Of a stretch of DNA of 64,000 bases, positions 8,499 to 17,552 are shown piece by piece. The position numbers were made by a program, and so were the translations under genes. How positions within the stretch are numbered: the first letter of the stretch is position 1; every line of letters begins with the position of its first letter. Source of the DNA: CAYNNQ01 sp964398785 (GTDB lineage Bacteria > Desulfobacterota > Desulfovibrionia > Desulfovibrionales > Desulfonatronovibrionaceae); the NCBI GenBank assembly GCA_964398785.1, contig CAYNNQ010000010.1:1-64000 (forward strand), written 5' to 3'. The notes beneath the pieces were generated by a model. The model did no database searches and was not told the DNA's origin. It saw nothing but the letters and a program-made list of their open reading frames with translations.

Positions 8499-8993
8499 CT
8501 ACAGCCCGTCCCGCTCATATGTCCCGCTTTGCCCTCCGCTTTTATGCACCAAAGAGCAGGCCTCTATGCGGATATCCCGTTGCACCGCCTTGCACATGTC
8601 ATAGATGGTCATGCTCGCGGTCTGTACAGCCACCAAGGCCTCCATTTCCACACCCGTCCGTGAATCCGTCCGGACTTCCGCCCATACCCGTATGCTTGAC
8701 TCCCCTTCCCGCATTTCAAAACCGACATCAATGAAACTGACAAAAAGGGGGTGGCAAAGGGGGATGAGTTCCGCAGTCCTCTTAGCCGCCATAATCCCGG
8801 CTATCCTCGCGGTGGGAAGCACATCACCTTTGCTCAGGCGGTTTTCTTGTACCAGCTTGTATGTATCCCGGTTAAGCCGGACAAAGCTTTCAAAAACAGC
8901 TCTCCGCCCGGTTTCTTCCTTGGGACCCACATCGACCATCCGGGCCTTGCCCTGGTCATCGACATGCGAAAAAAGGTTTTCTTCCTCGGACAT
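8499..8993 (-). CDS. moaC: Cyclic pyranopterin monophosphate synthase
   Basis: Acts with MoaA in the first step of molybdenum/tungsten cofactor synthesis, forming cPMP. The 164-aa protein has the family signatures 'AARKTAELIPLCHPL'-type (here AAKRTAELIPLCHPLF) and 'TGVEMEALVAV', with 'YDMCKAVQRDI' at the C-terminal side. It ends in a Gly-rich tail after the core. It lies downstream of dnaJ on the same strand with a 21-bp gap. Confidence 0.95.
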   Translation of the reverse strand: MSEEENLFSHVDDQGKARMVDVGPKEETGRRAVFESFVRLNRDTYKLVQENRLSKGDVLPTARIAGIMAAKRTAELIPLCHPLFVSFIDVGFEMREGESSIRVWAEVRTDSRTGVEMEALVAVQTASMTIYDMCKAVQRDIRIEACSLVHKSGGQSGTYERDGL

Positions 8994-9014
8994 GCTTGCC
9001 CCTCTTTCCCGGGA

Positions 9015-10118
9015 TTACTCCCCCATAACCTTGCGGAAAAAGTTTTTCATCTTGTGCCCGGATTTCTCGCTCTCCAGTTTATCGAATTCACGGATGAGCT
9101 CTTCCTGTCTCTTGGTAAGCTTAGTCGGAGTCTTGACCTGAACGAGGACATGCAAGTCACCGCGACTAGTACTGCCCAAGCGGGGAAGACCAAGACCTTT
9201 CAAACGAAAAGACTCTCCGCTCTGCACTCCCTTGGGAATTTCCATGCTCACCGGATCATCCAATGTAGGGACCTCGATCCTATCCCCCAGCATGGCTTGA
9301 GCCATACTTATTTCCACTTGTGTGAGAAGATCCTGTCCTTGTCTATTGAAAAGACTGTCCTCTTCCACATAGATAACTACATAAAGATCACCTGGGGGCC
9401 CGCCATGCTCTCCGGGTTCTCCTTCGCCCCGAACACGCAGACGGTTTCCACTGTCTACACCTGCTGGAATACGGACATTGATATTCTTGTTTACATTTAC
9501 AGCTCCCCGTCCCTTGCATTTGGAACACGGGTGTTTGATGATGGTTCCCTGTCCCTTGCAAACGGGGCAGGGCATAGAAACCCGGAAAAAACCCTGGGAG
9601 CGGTACACCTGCCCGGCACCGCCGCAGTGTTCACAAGTTTCAGCACTGTGCCCGGGTTCGGACCCAGACCCGGAACAGCGATCACAGGACTCCTGCTTAG
9701 GGATCTGTATCTCTTTTTCCGTGCCCTTGGCGGCTTCCCGAAAAGAGACCGTCATATCGTATCTGAGATCTACACCGGATCGCGCCCGTGGACCACCGCG
9801 CCTGGATCCCCCAAACCCAAAAAAGTCACCGAAAATATCGCTGAAAGCGCCAAAAATATCTTCTGCAGAGCTAAAATCCTGAAAACCGTTCGTGTTCACA
9901 CCTTCATGGCCGAACTGATCGTAACGGGCCCTTTTATCCGGGTCGCCCAAGACTTCATAGGCCTCGGCAGCTTCCTTGAATCTGGCCTCGGACTCAGGAT
10001 CATCAGGATTACGATCCGGATGATACTTCATGGCCATTTTGCGGTAGGCCTTTTTTATTTCTTCCTCGGAGGCCCCTCTCGAGACCCCCAATATCTCATA
10101 ATAATCTTTATTTGCCAT
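9015..10118 (-). CDS. dnaJ: Chaperone protein DnaJ
   Basis: Hsp40 co-chaperone stimulating DnaK. The 367-aa layout is full type I: J domain with HPD at residues ~33-35 (KYHPDRNPDD), a Gly/Phe segment (FGFGGSRRGG), four CxxCxGxG zinc repeats (CDRCSGSG, CEHCGGAG, CPVCKGQG, CSKCKGRG), then two beta-barrel substrate domains. It starts 2 bp after rpoZ's stop, so rpoZ-dnaJ, and perhaps moaC, form one transcript. dnaK and grpE are not adjacent. A long antisense open frame across it is a codon-bias shadow. Confidence 0.97.
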   Translation of the reverse strand: MANKDYYEILGVSRGASEEEIKKAYRKMAMKYHPDRNPDDPESEARFKEAAEAYEVLGDPDKRARYDQFGHEGVNTNGFQDFSSAEDIFGAFSDIFGDFFGFGGSRRGGPRARSGVDLRYDMTVSFREAAKGTEKEIQIPKQESCDRCSGSGSEPGHSAETCEHCGGAGQVYRSQGFFRVSMPCPVCKGQGTIIKHPCSKCKGRGAVNVNKNINVRIPAGVDSGNRLRVRGEGEPGEHGGPPGDLYVVIYVEEDSLFNRQGQDLLTQVEISMAQAMLGDRIEVPTLDDPVSMEIPKGVQSGESFRLKGLGLPRLGSTSRGDLHVLVQVKTPTKLTKRQEELIREFDKLESEKSGHKMKNFFRKVMGE

Positions 10119-10120
10119 GA

Positions 10121-10336
10121 CTAATCTAACTTCAAGCCTGCATTTTCAATAGGTTCAGCCGGTGAAATCTTTCCTGCCGCGATTTCCCGTAGGGAGGTTA
10201 CAACTCTCTTATTCTTGCATTCCACCAAAGAAGGATATCCTTCATTATATTGTTTTATCCTTTTAACAGCCATCTGGACCAGCATAAATCTGTTATCTAC
10301 CTGCTCCAAGCAGTCTTCCACTGTAATTCTTGCCAT
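10121..10336 (-). CDS. rpoZ: RNA polymerase omega subunit
   Basis: The 71-aa protein begins 'MARITVEDCLEQVDNRF', followed by 'LVQMAVKRIKQYNEG', the omega signature helix that clamps the C-terminal part of beta-prime. It has normal length for a short omega. It is the first gene of the rpoZ-dnaJ unit; the 70-bp gap upstream (10337-10406) is AT-rich and should hold the promoter. Confidence 0.95.
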   Translation of the reverse strand: MARITVEDCLEQVDNRFMLVQMAVKRIKQYNEGYPSLVECKNKRVVTSLREIAAGKISPAEPIENAGLKLD

Positions 10337-10406
10337 ATTTTTCTCCGTGAGATCCTCTTATAGATTTATATTTTTTTGTATCCAAATTGATCTAAAATTA
10401 CTAAAG

Positions 10407-11729
10407 TTATTTGGTTACCGGTTCCTCTACTTGTTGCAGCATCTTTCTCATATTTGAGTATTTATCCAATAGCTGCCGGGCATTTTGGGCCTTTAATGTA
10501 TACATCTTTCGCCCCAAATCCGAGGAAATGATCCGAAAAATATCCTTTTGGTCCTGCTTAACGGAAAACAAAGCCAACTTAAAAAGCTTTTCTCCGGAGC
10601 CGGCAAAAAGTTCAACTTCCATTTCTGAATCTTTTTCCCCGGAGAAATTTTCTTCTACGGGCCCTTTTTTAAAGCGCAAGTCTGCCAACCGCCATAAAAA
10701 TGTCTGTATAGCCGGGAAAGGTCGTGCAGTGTCTTTGTCTTCCCACTTATCCCCTTTTTTTACAAAGGTAAAATTTCCATATTTACCGGAAATATCAACC
10801 TCTTGAACAGTGGACACGGGAAAGGAGGAGACCTTTCTGTCCCGTATCGAAAGAACAGATTTATTTAGCTGTTCTACCTGACCTTGGTCAAGGGAAAAAT
10901 ACCATCTTTCCCCATCGCTTTTAAGGGCAAAAAATCCCTGTTGGGTTCTATATACCTTCAGAGTTGAATTCCCCTTACCCTTTTTGGTCTGCACTCGGAA
11001 TTGTAAAAAGAGATTGGAATGAGGCAAATTGCCTGTAATACTTTTTCCCTCCAAATGGGTTAATTGATACAAAAAATTGTCCATGGTTCTGCGGGATACA
11101 GAAAACCCAGTGGCCCGATCCGGTTTATTAAACCCAAATCCGGTGCCGTTTCTGGATACCTCCCACACTTGTTTGCCTCTTTTACTGAATGCAATCTTTT
11201 GTATATCCTCAGGTTTCAAATCATATATGGCCAAATCCGCAAAATAGTCAAATCCATGCTTTGCTTGTTTCAAATAATTTGTATCCAGTAAAAGGAGGCG
11301 TTCCGGATTCTTGCCCAGAAAGGCATACACACCGTTGCCTGACGGGTTTTCTTTACCCAGGAACAGTTCAACCCCCTTCTTTCCCTGAAACTTAATGTAC
11401 TGGGGGTGGTCCAGGCCATATTTGGCTCTTTTTTTCTCCTTCAACTTACCCAGTTCCCGACGGGGTGACTTACTGTCTACAAATCGGATTAGACCTTCCA
11501 CCTTATCCCGTTTAGCCGGAGGAGCCACGCCTTTTTGCTCCGAGGCAACCCTCCACCCCCCATTCTCCAAGAATACGCGACAACCGGGCAGATGAACCGA
11601 ATCGACCATATCCACGGACAAATCCGGCCAATAGGTTACTTTTTTCTCATCCTCGCCTGGGAACCATATCAGGGTTGTCACAAGTACACCCAGAATGATT
11701 GTGAGCGCAACCAGCCTTTTCATAAACAC
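10407..11729 (-). CDS. DUF4340-type protein of ABC gliding/export module
   Basis: A membrane-anchored protein of 440 aa with one N-terminal helix (LTIILGVLVTTLIWF) and a large extracytoplasmic part of repeated beta-rich units (for example 'KYGLDHPQYIKF...GNGVYAFLG'). This matches the DUF4340 family, which commonly follows GldG-like genes. It is the last gene of a four-gene set (ATPase, permease, GldG-like, DUF4340), 8 bp after the GldG-like gene. The function is not established; a role with the ABC complex at the envelope is inferred. Confidence 0.8.
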   Translation of the reverse strand: MFMKRLVALTIILGVLVTTLIWFPGEDEKKVTYWPDLSVDMVDSVHLPGCRVFLENGGWRVASEQKGVAPPAKRDKVEGLIRFVDSKSPRRELGKLKEKKRAKYGLDHPQYIKFQGKKGVELFLGKENPSGNGVYAFLGKNPERLLLLDTNYLKQAKHGFDYFADLAIYDLKPEDIQKIAFSKRGKQVWEVSRNGTGFGFNKPDRATGFSVSRRTMDNFLYQLTHLEGKSITGNLPHSNLFLQFRVQTKKGKGNSTLKVYRTQQGFFALKSDGERWYFSLDQGQVEQLNKSVLSIRDRKVSSFPVSTVQEVDISGKYGNFTFVKKGDKWEDKDTARPFPAIQTFLWRLADLRFKKGPVEENFSGEKDSEMEVELFAGSGEKLFKLALFSVKQDQKDIFRIISSDLGRKMYTLKAQNARQLLDKYSNMRKMLQQVEEPVTK

Positions 11730-11737
11730 TCAGCACC

Positions 11738-13096
11738 CTATTTTTCTCTTTTACGTCTCCAGCCCACAAACAAAGCCACTGCCAGACAGAGCCCGGGGAT
11801 AAGGGCTATAGGCACCCATGTTATCACCTTTTGCTGCCACCAGGAGAGAAACAAAAGCGAATTTCCGTCTTTCTTCTTGGAAATGGAAACCAAATCCTCA
11901 CGAGAATTCAGCCAGTTGAAGCAATTTGTCAAGAAATCCCTGTTGCCTGCGTAATTGACAAACTGATTGCTCAAGAAGTTTTCATCGGCAAACGCGAGGA
12001 CTCTGGTTCCATTTCCGTCATTTTTCTTCCCGCTTGTTTCCAGGGCTGCTCCGATCCATAGCGGTCCCGGGACATCAACTTCCCTGTCGAATTGGGCTTT
12101 TCCTTGCTGCAATGCCTGAATATCTGTCTCCAGCCAAGCTCCCTTGGTTGTGCGCACTACCGGCTGGGTCTTTTTCTGCCCGTTTTCCACGCTGGATAAG
12201 GCGCAACTCGTGGGGTAAACAGTCATCAGGGAAAAACCTTTTCCCCAAGCAGAAAAAGGATAGTCCTGGCACACTGGTGTCAGTTCATCCCCCACTCCCA
12301 GCATACGGCTCATGGGGTCCACGATAAGACCTTTTTGCACATCCACGGCAAAATGCTTCTCCAGCCAGCCGGACAGATTGGAAGGGGCTTCCGCGTGCAG
12401 AGCCAGGAATAACCGCCCCCCACTTTCCACGTATCGACCCAGTATATCCAGTTCAAAATCCAGAAGATCTGTTGTAGGACCGGCTATGACCACGCCGGTT
12501 GCGTCCTTGGGGATCTTTTTCTTTTGGGCCAGGACCAGAGGCGCACTCTTAATGCCCTGTTTGGCAAGTATCCTTTTTACATCGCTTGAGCTCCGATCAT
12601 TATTCGGCTTATAGGAAAGTTCCCCGTGCCCCTGCAAAAAATAAAATTTGCCTGAACTCTCCCGCGTCAAACGGATAATGGCATTGGTAAGCTTCTGCTC
12701 GTCTGGGAGGTTAATCTTTTCCTGCCTATTGCCAGCGGTGGTCAGCACAACCTCCCCGGATTGACGCACTTTGTACTCCTCAGCCAAAAGGTTGCGCCGG
12801 TCCGGATCGATGAATTCATAATCAAAATTAGTCGATTGCCGGGAAAACAACTCGAGTAACGATTTGGCTTCTTTCCGCCCTTTCTGCCGGGGGAGATAAA
12901 AACAAAGGGCCTTGACTTCCTGATCCAATTGCCCCAGCACTTTCTGAGTCTGTCCGGAAAGAGAATGCCGCCCGGTTTTCGTGGTATCCAGCCTCCAGCC
13001 GCCTTTTTGGACCAACACATTCAGCACCACCAGTACAGCTAGACCTACGATAACACACAATGCGAGCTGTATATATTTCTTTTTTTGTCCCCACAT
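11738..13096 (-). CDS. GldG-like ABC transporter auxiliary protein
   Basis: A 452-aa protein with a TM helix near the N-terminus (IQLALCVIVGLAVLVVLNVL), a large periplasmic domain and a C-terminal TM helix (ITWVPIALIPGLCLAVALFV) followed by WRRKREK. The 'TKTGRHSLSGQT' segment and 'YFLQGHGE' are typical of the GldG/ABC-type uncharacterised family. It abuts the permease gene directly. In gliding Bacteroidetes GldG works with GldA and GldF; in non-gliding proteobacteria the substrate is unknown. Confidence 0.85.
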   Translation of the reverse strand: MWGQKKKYIQLALCVIVGLAVLVVLNVLVQKGGWRLDTTKTGRHSLSGQTQKVLGQLDQEVKALCFYLPRQKGRKEAKSLLELFSRQSTNFDYEFIDPDRRNLLAEEYKVRQSGEVVLTTAGNRQEKINLPDEQKLTNAIIRLTRESSGKFYFLQGHGELSYKPNNDRSSSDVKRILAKQGIKSAPLVLAQKKKIPKDATGVVIAGPTTDLLDFELDILGRYVESGGRLFLALHAEAPSNLSGWLEKHFAVDVQKGLIVDPMSRMLGVGDELTPVCQDYPFSAWGKGFSLMTVYPTSCALSSVENGQKKTQPVVRTTKGAWLETDIQALQQGKAQFDREVDVPGPLWIGAALETSGKKNDGNGTRVLAFADENFLSNQFVNYAGNRDFLTNCFNWLNSREDLVSISKKKDGNSLLFLSWWQQKVITWVPIALIPGLCLAVALFVGWRRKREK

Positions 13097-13861
13097 TTAA
13101 GTTCTCCACCTCTGATTTTCCATGCTCAAGACTGTTAGCCCCAAAAAAGCTAATATAAAAGAAAGATAATAGGTGATGTCTGGAACCGAAAGTACCCCTT
13201 TAGTGAAGGAATCAAAATGATCCAGGATTGCCACGGAATCCACCAGGAAGGACCAGGAATCCGGGACCAAATCCCGGACCCAGGAAAGCAGCCACAAAAC
13301 AAGCAAAGCAAAAAAAGTGAGTGAAGCGGAAACAATCTGATTTTGGGTAACAGAGGAAAAAAATATCCCCATACTAGCGAAGCTCAAAGCCATAAATATC
13401 AGCCCGGCATACCCCACTACAGTGGGCCAAAACTCAGGGTCGGCGAACACAAACAAGAGGATGGGGCCAATCGCGCTCAACAAAAGCGCGGTAAGCAAAA
13501 ATTCAGCTACGAACAAAAACTTGCCGCAAGCCAATTGGTACTCCCGTAGGGGATAACTCAAAATCAATTCAAAACTGCCCATGCGTTTTTCCTCGCTAAA
13601 TGTACGCATGGTAATCAAAGGTATAAAAAAGAGTAGAACTACTCCGGCGTTTTGCAGATAAGGTTTGATCACCCATTCCTGTACGTTAAGACCATTCGCT
13701 CCCTTGCTGCGCATGGCCTGGACACTTATCATCTGGAAATTCTCCACCATATATACAAAGAAATAGGCACAGATAAATAAAAAAACAGCCAGGATTATAT
13801 AGGCTAAAGGGGAACGAAAAAAAATCATCCTGTCCTTTTGGGCAACAGTCCACGTCTGCAC
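13097..13861 (-). CDS. ABC-2 type permease (GldF-like)
   Basis: A 254-aa membrane protein with six predicted hydrophobic segments, beginning 'MQTWTVAQKDRMIFFRSPLAYI'. It has the conserved ABC-2 cytoplasmic loop 'MRTFSEEKRMGSFELILSYP', which contacts the ATPase. Its first codon shares one base with the ATPase stop and it ends immediately before the GldG-like gene. It forms the channel of the four-gene transporter; direction is probably export, by family. Confidence 0.88.
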   Translation of the reverse strand: MQTWTVAQKDRMIFFRSPLAYIILAVFLFICAYFFVYMVENFQMISVQAMRSKGANGLNVQEWVIKPYLQNAGVVLLFFIPLITMRTFSEEKRMGSFELILSYPLREYQLACGKFLFVAEFLLTALLLSAIGPILLFVFADPEFWPTVVGYAGLIFMALSFASMGIFFSSVTQNQIVSASLTFFALLVLWLLSWVRDLVPDSWSFLVDSVAILDHFDSFTKGVLSVPDITYYLSFILAFLGLTVLSMENQRWRT

Positions 13862-14796
13862 TACTCTTCCTCCTTATAAACCAGGTTTATGAATGCAGTT
13901 TCCAAAGTGGGATTCTCCGGCACGAACTTAAACAGGTGACCGCCACTTTCAAAAACGGTTGCGGTCAATTTGGAACGAATATCCTCTCGGGCCTGACAAT
14001 AAATGTCCATGTTTTGCTCCTGAGGATCCTCTTCCACCCTGAGCGAGTTTATTTCAGGGATAGAATCGAATATCGTATAGATCTCCTCCTCGGTTTTACC
14101 CGGGAAAGAAGCCTCCATGCTGTACTTGCCTTCTCCGGCGCTTCCCACCAGGTCTTCTAGACTATCGTTTGCAAGGATCCTCCCCTGATCAATTATTATC
14201 ACCCGATCGCATATCAACTCCACTTCCGGAAGAATGTGGGTACTGAGCAAGACGGTCTTTCTCTCTCCCAGCCTGCGGATAACTTCCCGAATTTCCCTGA
14301 TTTGCCCCGGGTCCAGACCTATAGTCGGCTCATCCAGTATAAGCAGGTCCGGATCCCCTAACATGGCCTGGGCGAGACCTACCCGTTGCCTATACCCCTT
14401 GGATAGCTTGCCTATTGTCTTGCCCTGTACTTCTTCCAAACCGCACTCCCGGCAAACCCTGTCAGCTTCCGAGACTACGGAGCCGATCCTTTTCACCCGA
14501 GACGCCCATTCAAGATATTCCCGCACCTTTAATTCTGGGTACACCGGAGCATTTTCTGGAAGATACCCCAAGTTACTTCGAACATACATGGGATTTTGCC
14601 GAACATCCTCTCCCTGAAAGAGGACCTGCCCGGAAGAAGGTACAGTAAAACCGGTCATTATGCGAATAGCACTGGTCTTCCCCGCGCCGTTTGGGCCCAG
14701 GAATCCCAGCACCTCACCTTTGTTCAAATTAAATCCTACGTCACTCAGGACCTGAGTTCGACCATAATACAAATTCACCCCTTTTACTTCCAGCAT
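13861..14796 (-). CDS. ABC transporter ATP-binding protein (GldA-like)
   Basis: A 311-aa ATPase with Walker A 'GPNGAGKTSAIR', signature 'LSKGYRQRVGLAQAML', Walker B 'LLILDEPTIGLD' and switch His 'LLSTHILPEVE', followed by a ~90-aa C-terminal extension. An in-frame ATG exists 51 bp upstream, but 'MLEVKGVNLYYG' with a GAGGAGCTGAG ribosome-binding site fixes the start at 14796. It is the first gene of the ATPase-permease-GldG-DUF4340 set. Confidence 0.92.
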   Translation of the reverse strand: MLEVKGVNLYYGRTQVLSDVGFNLNKGEVLGFLGPNGAGKTSAIRIMTGFTVPSSGQVLFQGEDVRQNPMYVRSNLGYLPENAPVYPELKVREYLEWASRVKRIGSVVSEADRVCRECGLEEVQGKTIGKLSKGYRQRVGLAQAMLGDPDLLILDEPTIGLDPGQIREIREVIRRLGERKTVLLSTHILPEVELICDRVIIIDQGRILANDSLEDLVGSAGEGKYSMEASFPGKTEEEIYTIFDSIPEINSLRVEEDPQEQNMDIYCQAREDIRSKLTATVFESGGHLFKFVPENPTLETAFINLVYKEEE

Positions 14797-15095
14797 ACTC
14801 AGCTCCTCAAAATTTTCACACTGAAGGCAAAAAATCACCAACCGCACAAACTAAAAAAACAACTCTACTGGCTTGAAAAATGCAAAAAACCATAGCCAAG
14901 CAAAAAGGCCTGGATTTCAACTTTGTTGCCGAAGAAAAGACTCAAGAGTCAGAGTTAAATGGAATGCCGGACAACAGCAGATAATTTTAAAATCGAAAAA
15001 ACGATTGTCAAGGGAGGGAAGCAAAAAGTACAGACAAGCAATCCTCCACTGCGGACAAAACAACTTTTTCCGCAGGGAGGCTGCAATGTCCGGAA
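14797..15095. other. Intergenic, no gene seen
   Basis: About 300 bp between the ferredoxin 3' end and the ABC ATPase start, both on the minus strand. It is A-rich on the plus strand. A short plus-strand open frame here has no plausible protein composition. It should contain the promoter of the ABC module, but I cannot point to convincing -35/-10 boxes. Confidence 0.4.
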
Positions 15096-15398
15096 TCAGT
15101 TCGGTTGTTCCTTGTAGTCAATAGCTTGAGTGATCATCCGCCGCAGATCCATCAGACTAAGGCCCGGTATATATATGGCCTCTTTGGGGCAAGTCCCCTG
15201 GCAAACACCACAGCCCTTGCATAGCTTGGGATAAACGAAAACGGCCCTGTGGCCGAGGCGATTCTTGTTCTCCCTGATTTCAAGGGCCTCTGTGGGGCAG
15301 ATATCTACACACAAAGCGCACCCGTCACACTTGGTTCGGTCCACATGGGCCACCAAATGCTCTACATTGGGGAACTCATCATCATTTATGACAAACAT
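15096..15398 (-). CDS. 4Fe-4S dicluster ferredoxin
   Basis: A 100-aa protein with two C-x2-C-x2-C-x3-C motifs (CDGCALCVDICP and CKGCGVCQGTCP), each able to hold a [4Fe-4S] cluster. The tail 'GLSLMDLRRMITQAIDYKEQ' resembles the ends of Hdr/Qmo-linked ferredoxin domains. GGAGTAGG lies just upstream of the ATG. It is transcribed divergently from a TtcA-like protein across 152 bp. It is probably a low-potential electron carrier; the partner is unknown. Confidence 0.9.
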   Translation of the reverse strand: MFVINDDEFPNVEHLVAHVDRTKCDGCALCVDICPTEALEIRENKNRLGHRAVFVYPKLCKGCGVCQGTCPKEAIYIPGLSLMDLRRMITQAIDYKEQPN

Positions 15399-15550
15399 AT
15401 CCTACTCCATTTCCCATTTGACCGCAAAGAAAACCCCTATTATTCGGGATTCTCCTAGGGCGCAGATCATAAACAACCTCGTACATCAAATCCCCGCCCT
15501 CCCGTATTTAAAATTTAACAAATCGCCGAAGAAAAACAAAGAGTAAATAC

Positions 15551-16288
15551 ATGGGAAAGAAAAAACTCTCCTACGCCCAGAAAAATTGCATCTCCGCGGC
15601 CGGAAAATTTATCCAAAAAACAAATATGCTTTGGCCTGGAGCCCGGGTAGGCATTGCAGTCTCCGGCGGAGTAGACAGCTGGACCATGCTCAAGGTTCTC
15701 CTGGAAAGGAGAAAGACATTGCCTTTTTTCTTTGAAGTCATGATCTTGCATATAAATCCCGGTTTCGCACCCCAAAACCATCTCCCTCTTGTACACTGGC
15801 TCAAAAACACCCCAGTCCCGGCCCATATCGAAAACACGACTATAGGCCTCTCGGCCCACTCTTCAGCCAACCAGAAGAAGTCTCCGTGTTTCCTGTGTTC
15901 CTGGAACAGAAGGAAGCGGTTATTTGAGTTATGTGGACGTTATAACCTCACTCACCTAGCACTTGGACACAACAAGGAGGATCTAGTGGAAACCTTTTTC
16001 CTGAACATGCTACAAACAGGAAAAATCCAGGGGTTAAAGGCCAATGAATCTTTTTTTTCCGGTAAATTGCAACTCATACGCCCCATGCTCTTTGTGGAAA
16101 AAGAAAAGATTACCAGCGCAGCCAAGAAATGGGGACTCCCCACCTGGAACAATCCCTGTCCTTCAGCGGAAAAAAGCAAAAGGAAAAAGATGCTAAATAA
16201 ACTGGACGAACTTGCCGATGGAGATAAAATGATAAAGAAAAACATTTTCAATGCAATTATGAGGTGGCAGCTTGACTTGGATTCATAG
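15551..16288 (+). CDS. TtcA-family PP-loop ATPase (probable tRNA thiolation enzyme)
   Basis: A 245-aa protein with the N-type ATP-pyrophosphatase loop 'AVSGGVDSW' near residue 37, then C-x2-C (CFLCSWNRRKRLF) and a third Cys in 'NPCPSAEKSKR'. This matches the TtcA pattern, where three Cys hold an iron-sulfur cluster for thiolating cytidine-32 of tRNA. 'LALGHNKEDLVETFFLNML' is the second family motif. Length is somewhat below E. coli TtcA. A TtcA-like enzyme acting on another substrate cannot be excluded. Confidence 0.8.
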   Translation: MGKKKLSYAQKNCISAAGKFIQKTNMLWPGARVGIAVSGGVDSWTMLKVLLERRKTLPFFFEVMILHINPGFAPQNHLPLVHWLKNTPVPAHIENTTIGLSAHSSANQKKSPCFLCSWNRRKRLFELCGRYNLTHLALGHNKEDLVETFFLNMLQTGKIQGLKANESFFSGKLQLIRPMLFVEKEKITSAAKKWGLPTWNNPCPSAEKSKRKKMLNKLDELADGDKMIKKNIFNAIMRWQLDLDS

Positions 16289-16396
16289 TTAATTTAATGG
16301 AAAAAGCTGGATTCTGCAAAAAAGCAAAATTGTTCAGGATCTTTTGGCCGCTGGTTTTCTAGATCATCTGATCAATAATATGGCTATCAGCCCGGG

Positions 16397-16410
16397 CCTT
16401 AAATTTAAGG
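16397..16410. repeat. Perfect 14-bp palindrome CCTTAAATTTAAGG
   Basis: A perfect palindrome 23 bp before repeat copy 2 and about 110 bp after the TtcA-like gene. It could be an operator or a chance AT-rich palindrome; there is no further support. Confidence 0.3.
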
Positions 16411-16432
16411 GGTAATTGAAGATAACCACCTA

Positions 16433-16617
16433 GTTCTTATCCGGAAATTTAAAAATTTCCGGGTTTAGGAATATCACGTTTCCAATTCGGAAAGGAGATT
16501 TTTTCCTGTTTAACAAGGAAATTAAGTAATTAGGAGCGAGCGTATCTCAGTACGTGAGCGAATAATTACGAAAATTGACGCCGTTAAAATGGAACGGGGC
16601 CATTTCCGGATGGAAAC
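16433..16617 (+). repeat. Dispersed MITE-like repeat, full copy 2
   Basis: A full 185-bp copy. Left end GTTCTTATCCGGAAAT and right end ATTTCCGGATGGAAAC form an imperfect terminal inverted repeat (13 of 16). Internally there are a 10-bp perfect stem at 16441-16462 (CCGGAAATTT/AAATTTCCGG), an imperfect long hairpin at 16526-16569 (GTAATTA...TAATTAC with inner CGTA/TACG), and AAATGG/CCATTT at 16587-16605. It is flanked by CACCTA (16427-16432) and TACCTA (16618-16623). It ends 29 bp before the M23 peptidase start and so lies in its leader. Confidence 0.9.
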
Positions 16618-16646
16618 TACCTATAAATTCGAGAAAAAAGGTAACT

Positions 16647-17552
16647 ATGATCGGTAAAAAGTATCAAGTACTCGTGTTCAGGGAGAAGCAGGGGTGCTGC
16701 CGCAAATTTTATATTCGCAGCTGGACACCTGTTCTGACTGTTTTGCTGATAATTGGTCTATTGGGTACCAGTATTTATTTTGGGAGCTATTACAAGCACT
16801 ACAAACATGTGGCCAAGCAATTACAAACCGCACAAAAGACGGTAAAAAAGCAAAAAGTCCAGCTGATCTCCTTATCCAAAAAAATAAACACCTTGGGAGA
16901 AGACCTGAACAAAGTAAAAAAACTGGACTCCAAGCTAAGGGTTATGGCCAACTTGGATTCGGGACAAAACTTTGAGTTTTCCTCTCTCGGAGGACCGGAG
17001 ATAGACAAGATGTCCGCCGCCTTTCTTTCCAAGCACCGTCAGGAGCTTGTAGCGCGAAAGATGCACAATTTTCTGGATGAGTTGAGTACTGACGCCAAGC
17101 TGGAAGAGATGCGCCAGCAGGAACTGCTGCAACATTTCAAGGACAAAAAACAAGTCTTGGCTTCAACCCCTTCCATCTGGCCAACCAAGGGATGGGTCTC
17201 CTCGGATTTCGGCTACCGGACATCACCTTTCACCGGACGCCGGGAATTCCATAAGGGCCTGGATATAAGCGGTGCTGTCGGCACCCCGATTTATGCTCCC
17301 GCTGATGCACAAGTTGTTTTCTGCGGCAAGGACGGCGGGTACGGTATTTGCGTGGTCCTCAACCACGGCCATGGCCTTAAGACCCGCTACGGCCATTTGA
17401 AACGCTACAGCGTGGACCCGGGACAAGAGGTGGAAAGAGGCCAACTGATAGGTTACGTTGGCAATACAGGACGCAGCACCGGACCTCATCTGCACTATGA
17501 AGTACGCAACAACGGAGTACCCGTTAACCCCGACAGGTATATCCTGAATTAG
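16647..17552 (+). CDS. M23 family metallopeptidase with membrane anchor
   Basis: An envelope peptidoglycan endopeptidase or amidase activator of 301 aa. A TM helix near residues 27-48 (VLTVLLIIGLLGTSIYFG) is followed by a coiled coil and a C-terminal M23 (LytM) domain with the zinc-ligand motifs 'GRREFHKGLDI' (HxxxD) and 'GPHLHYEV' (HxH). Both are intact, so it is probably active. The start at 16647 (AAGG upstream, 'MIGKKYQVLVFREKQG') is preferred over an in-frame ATG at 16575 that lies inside the repeat. Perfect GGGGGTTACCCCC follows the stop codon. Confidence 0.88.
   Translation: MIGKKYQVLVFREKQGCCRKFYIRSWTPVLTVLLIIGLLGTSIYFGSYYKHYKHVAKQLQTAQKTVKKQKVQLISLSKKINTLGEDLNKVKKLDSKLRVMANLDSGQNFEFSSLGGPEIDKMSAAFLSKHRQELVARKMHNFLDELSTDAKLEEMRQQELLQHFKDKKQVLASTPSIWPTKGWVSSDFGYRTSPFTGRREFHKGLDISGAVGTPIYAPADAQVVFCGKDGGYGICVVLNHGHGLKTRYGHLKRYSVDPGQEVERGQLIGYVGNTGRSTGPHLHYEVRNNGVPVNPDRYILN

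Noticed and set aside
8751..10124. A 457-codon plus-strand open frame antisense to dnaJ and moaC
   Set aside because: dnaJ and moaC on the minus strand are unmistakable; the long antisense frame reflects codon bias.
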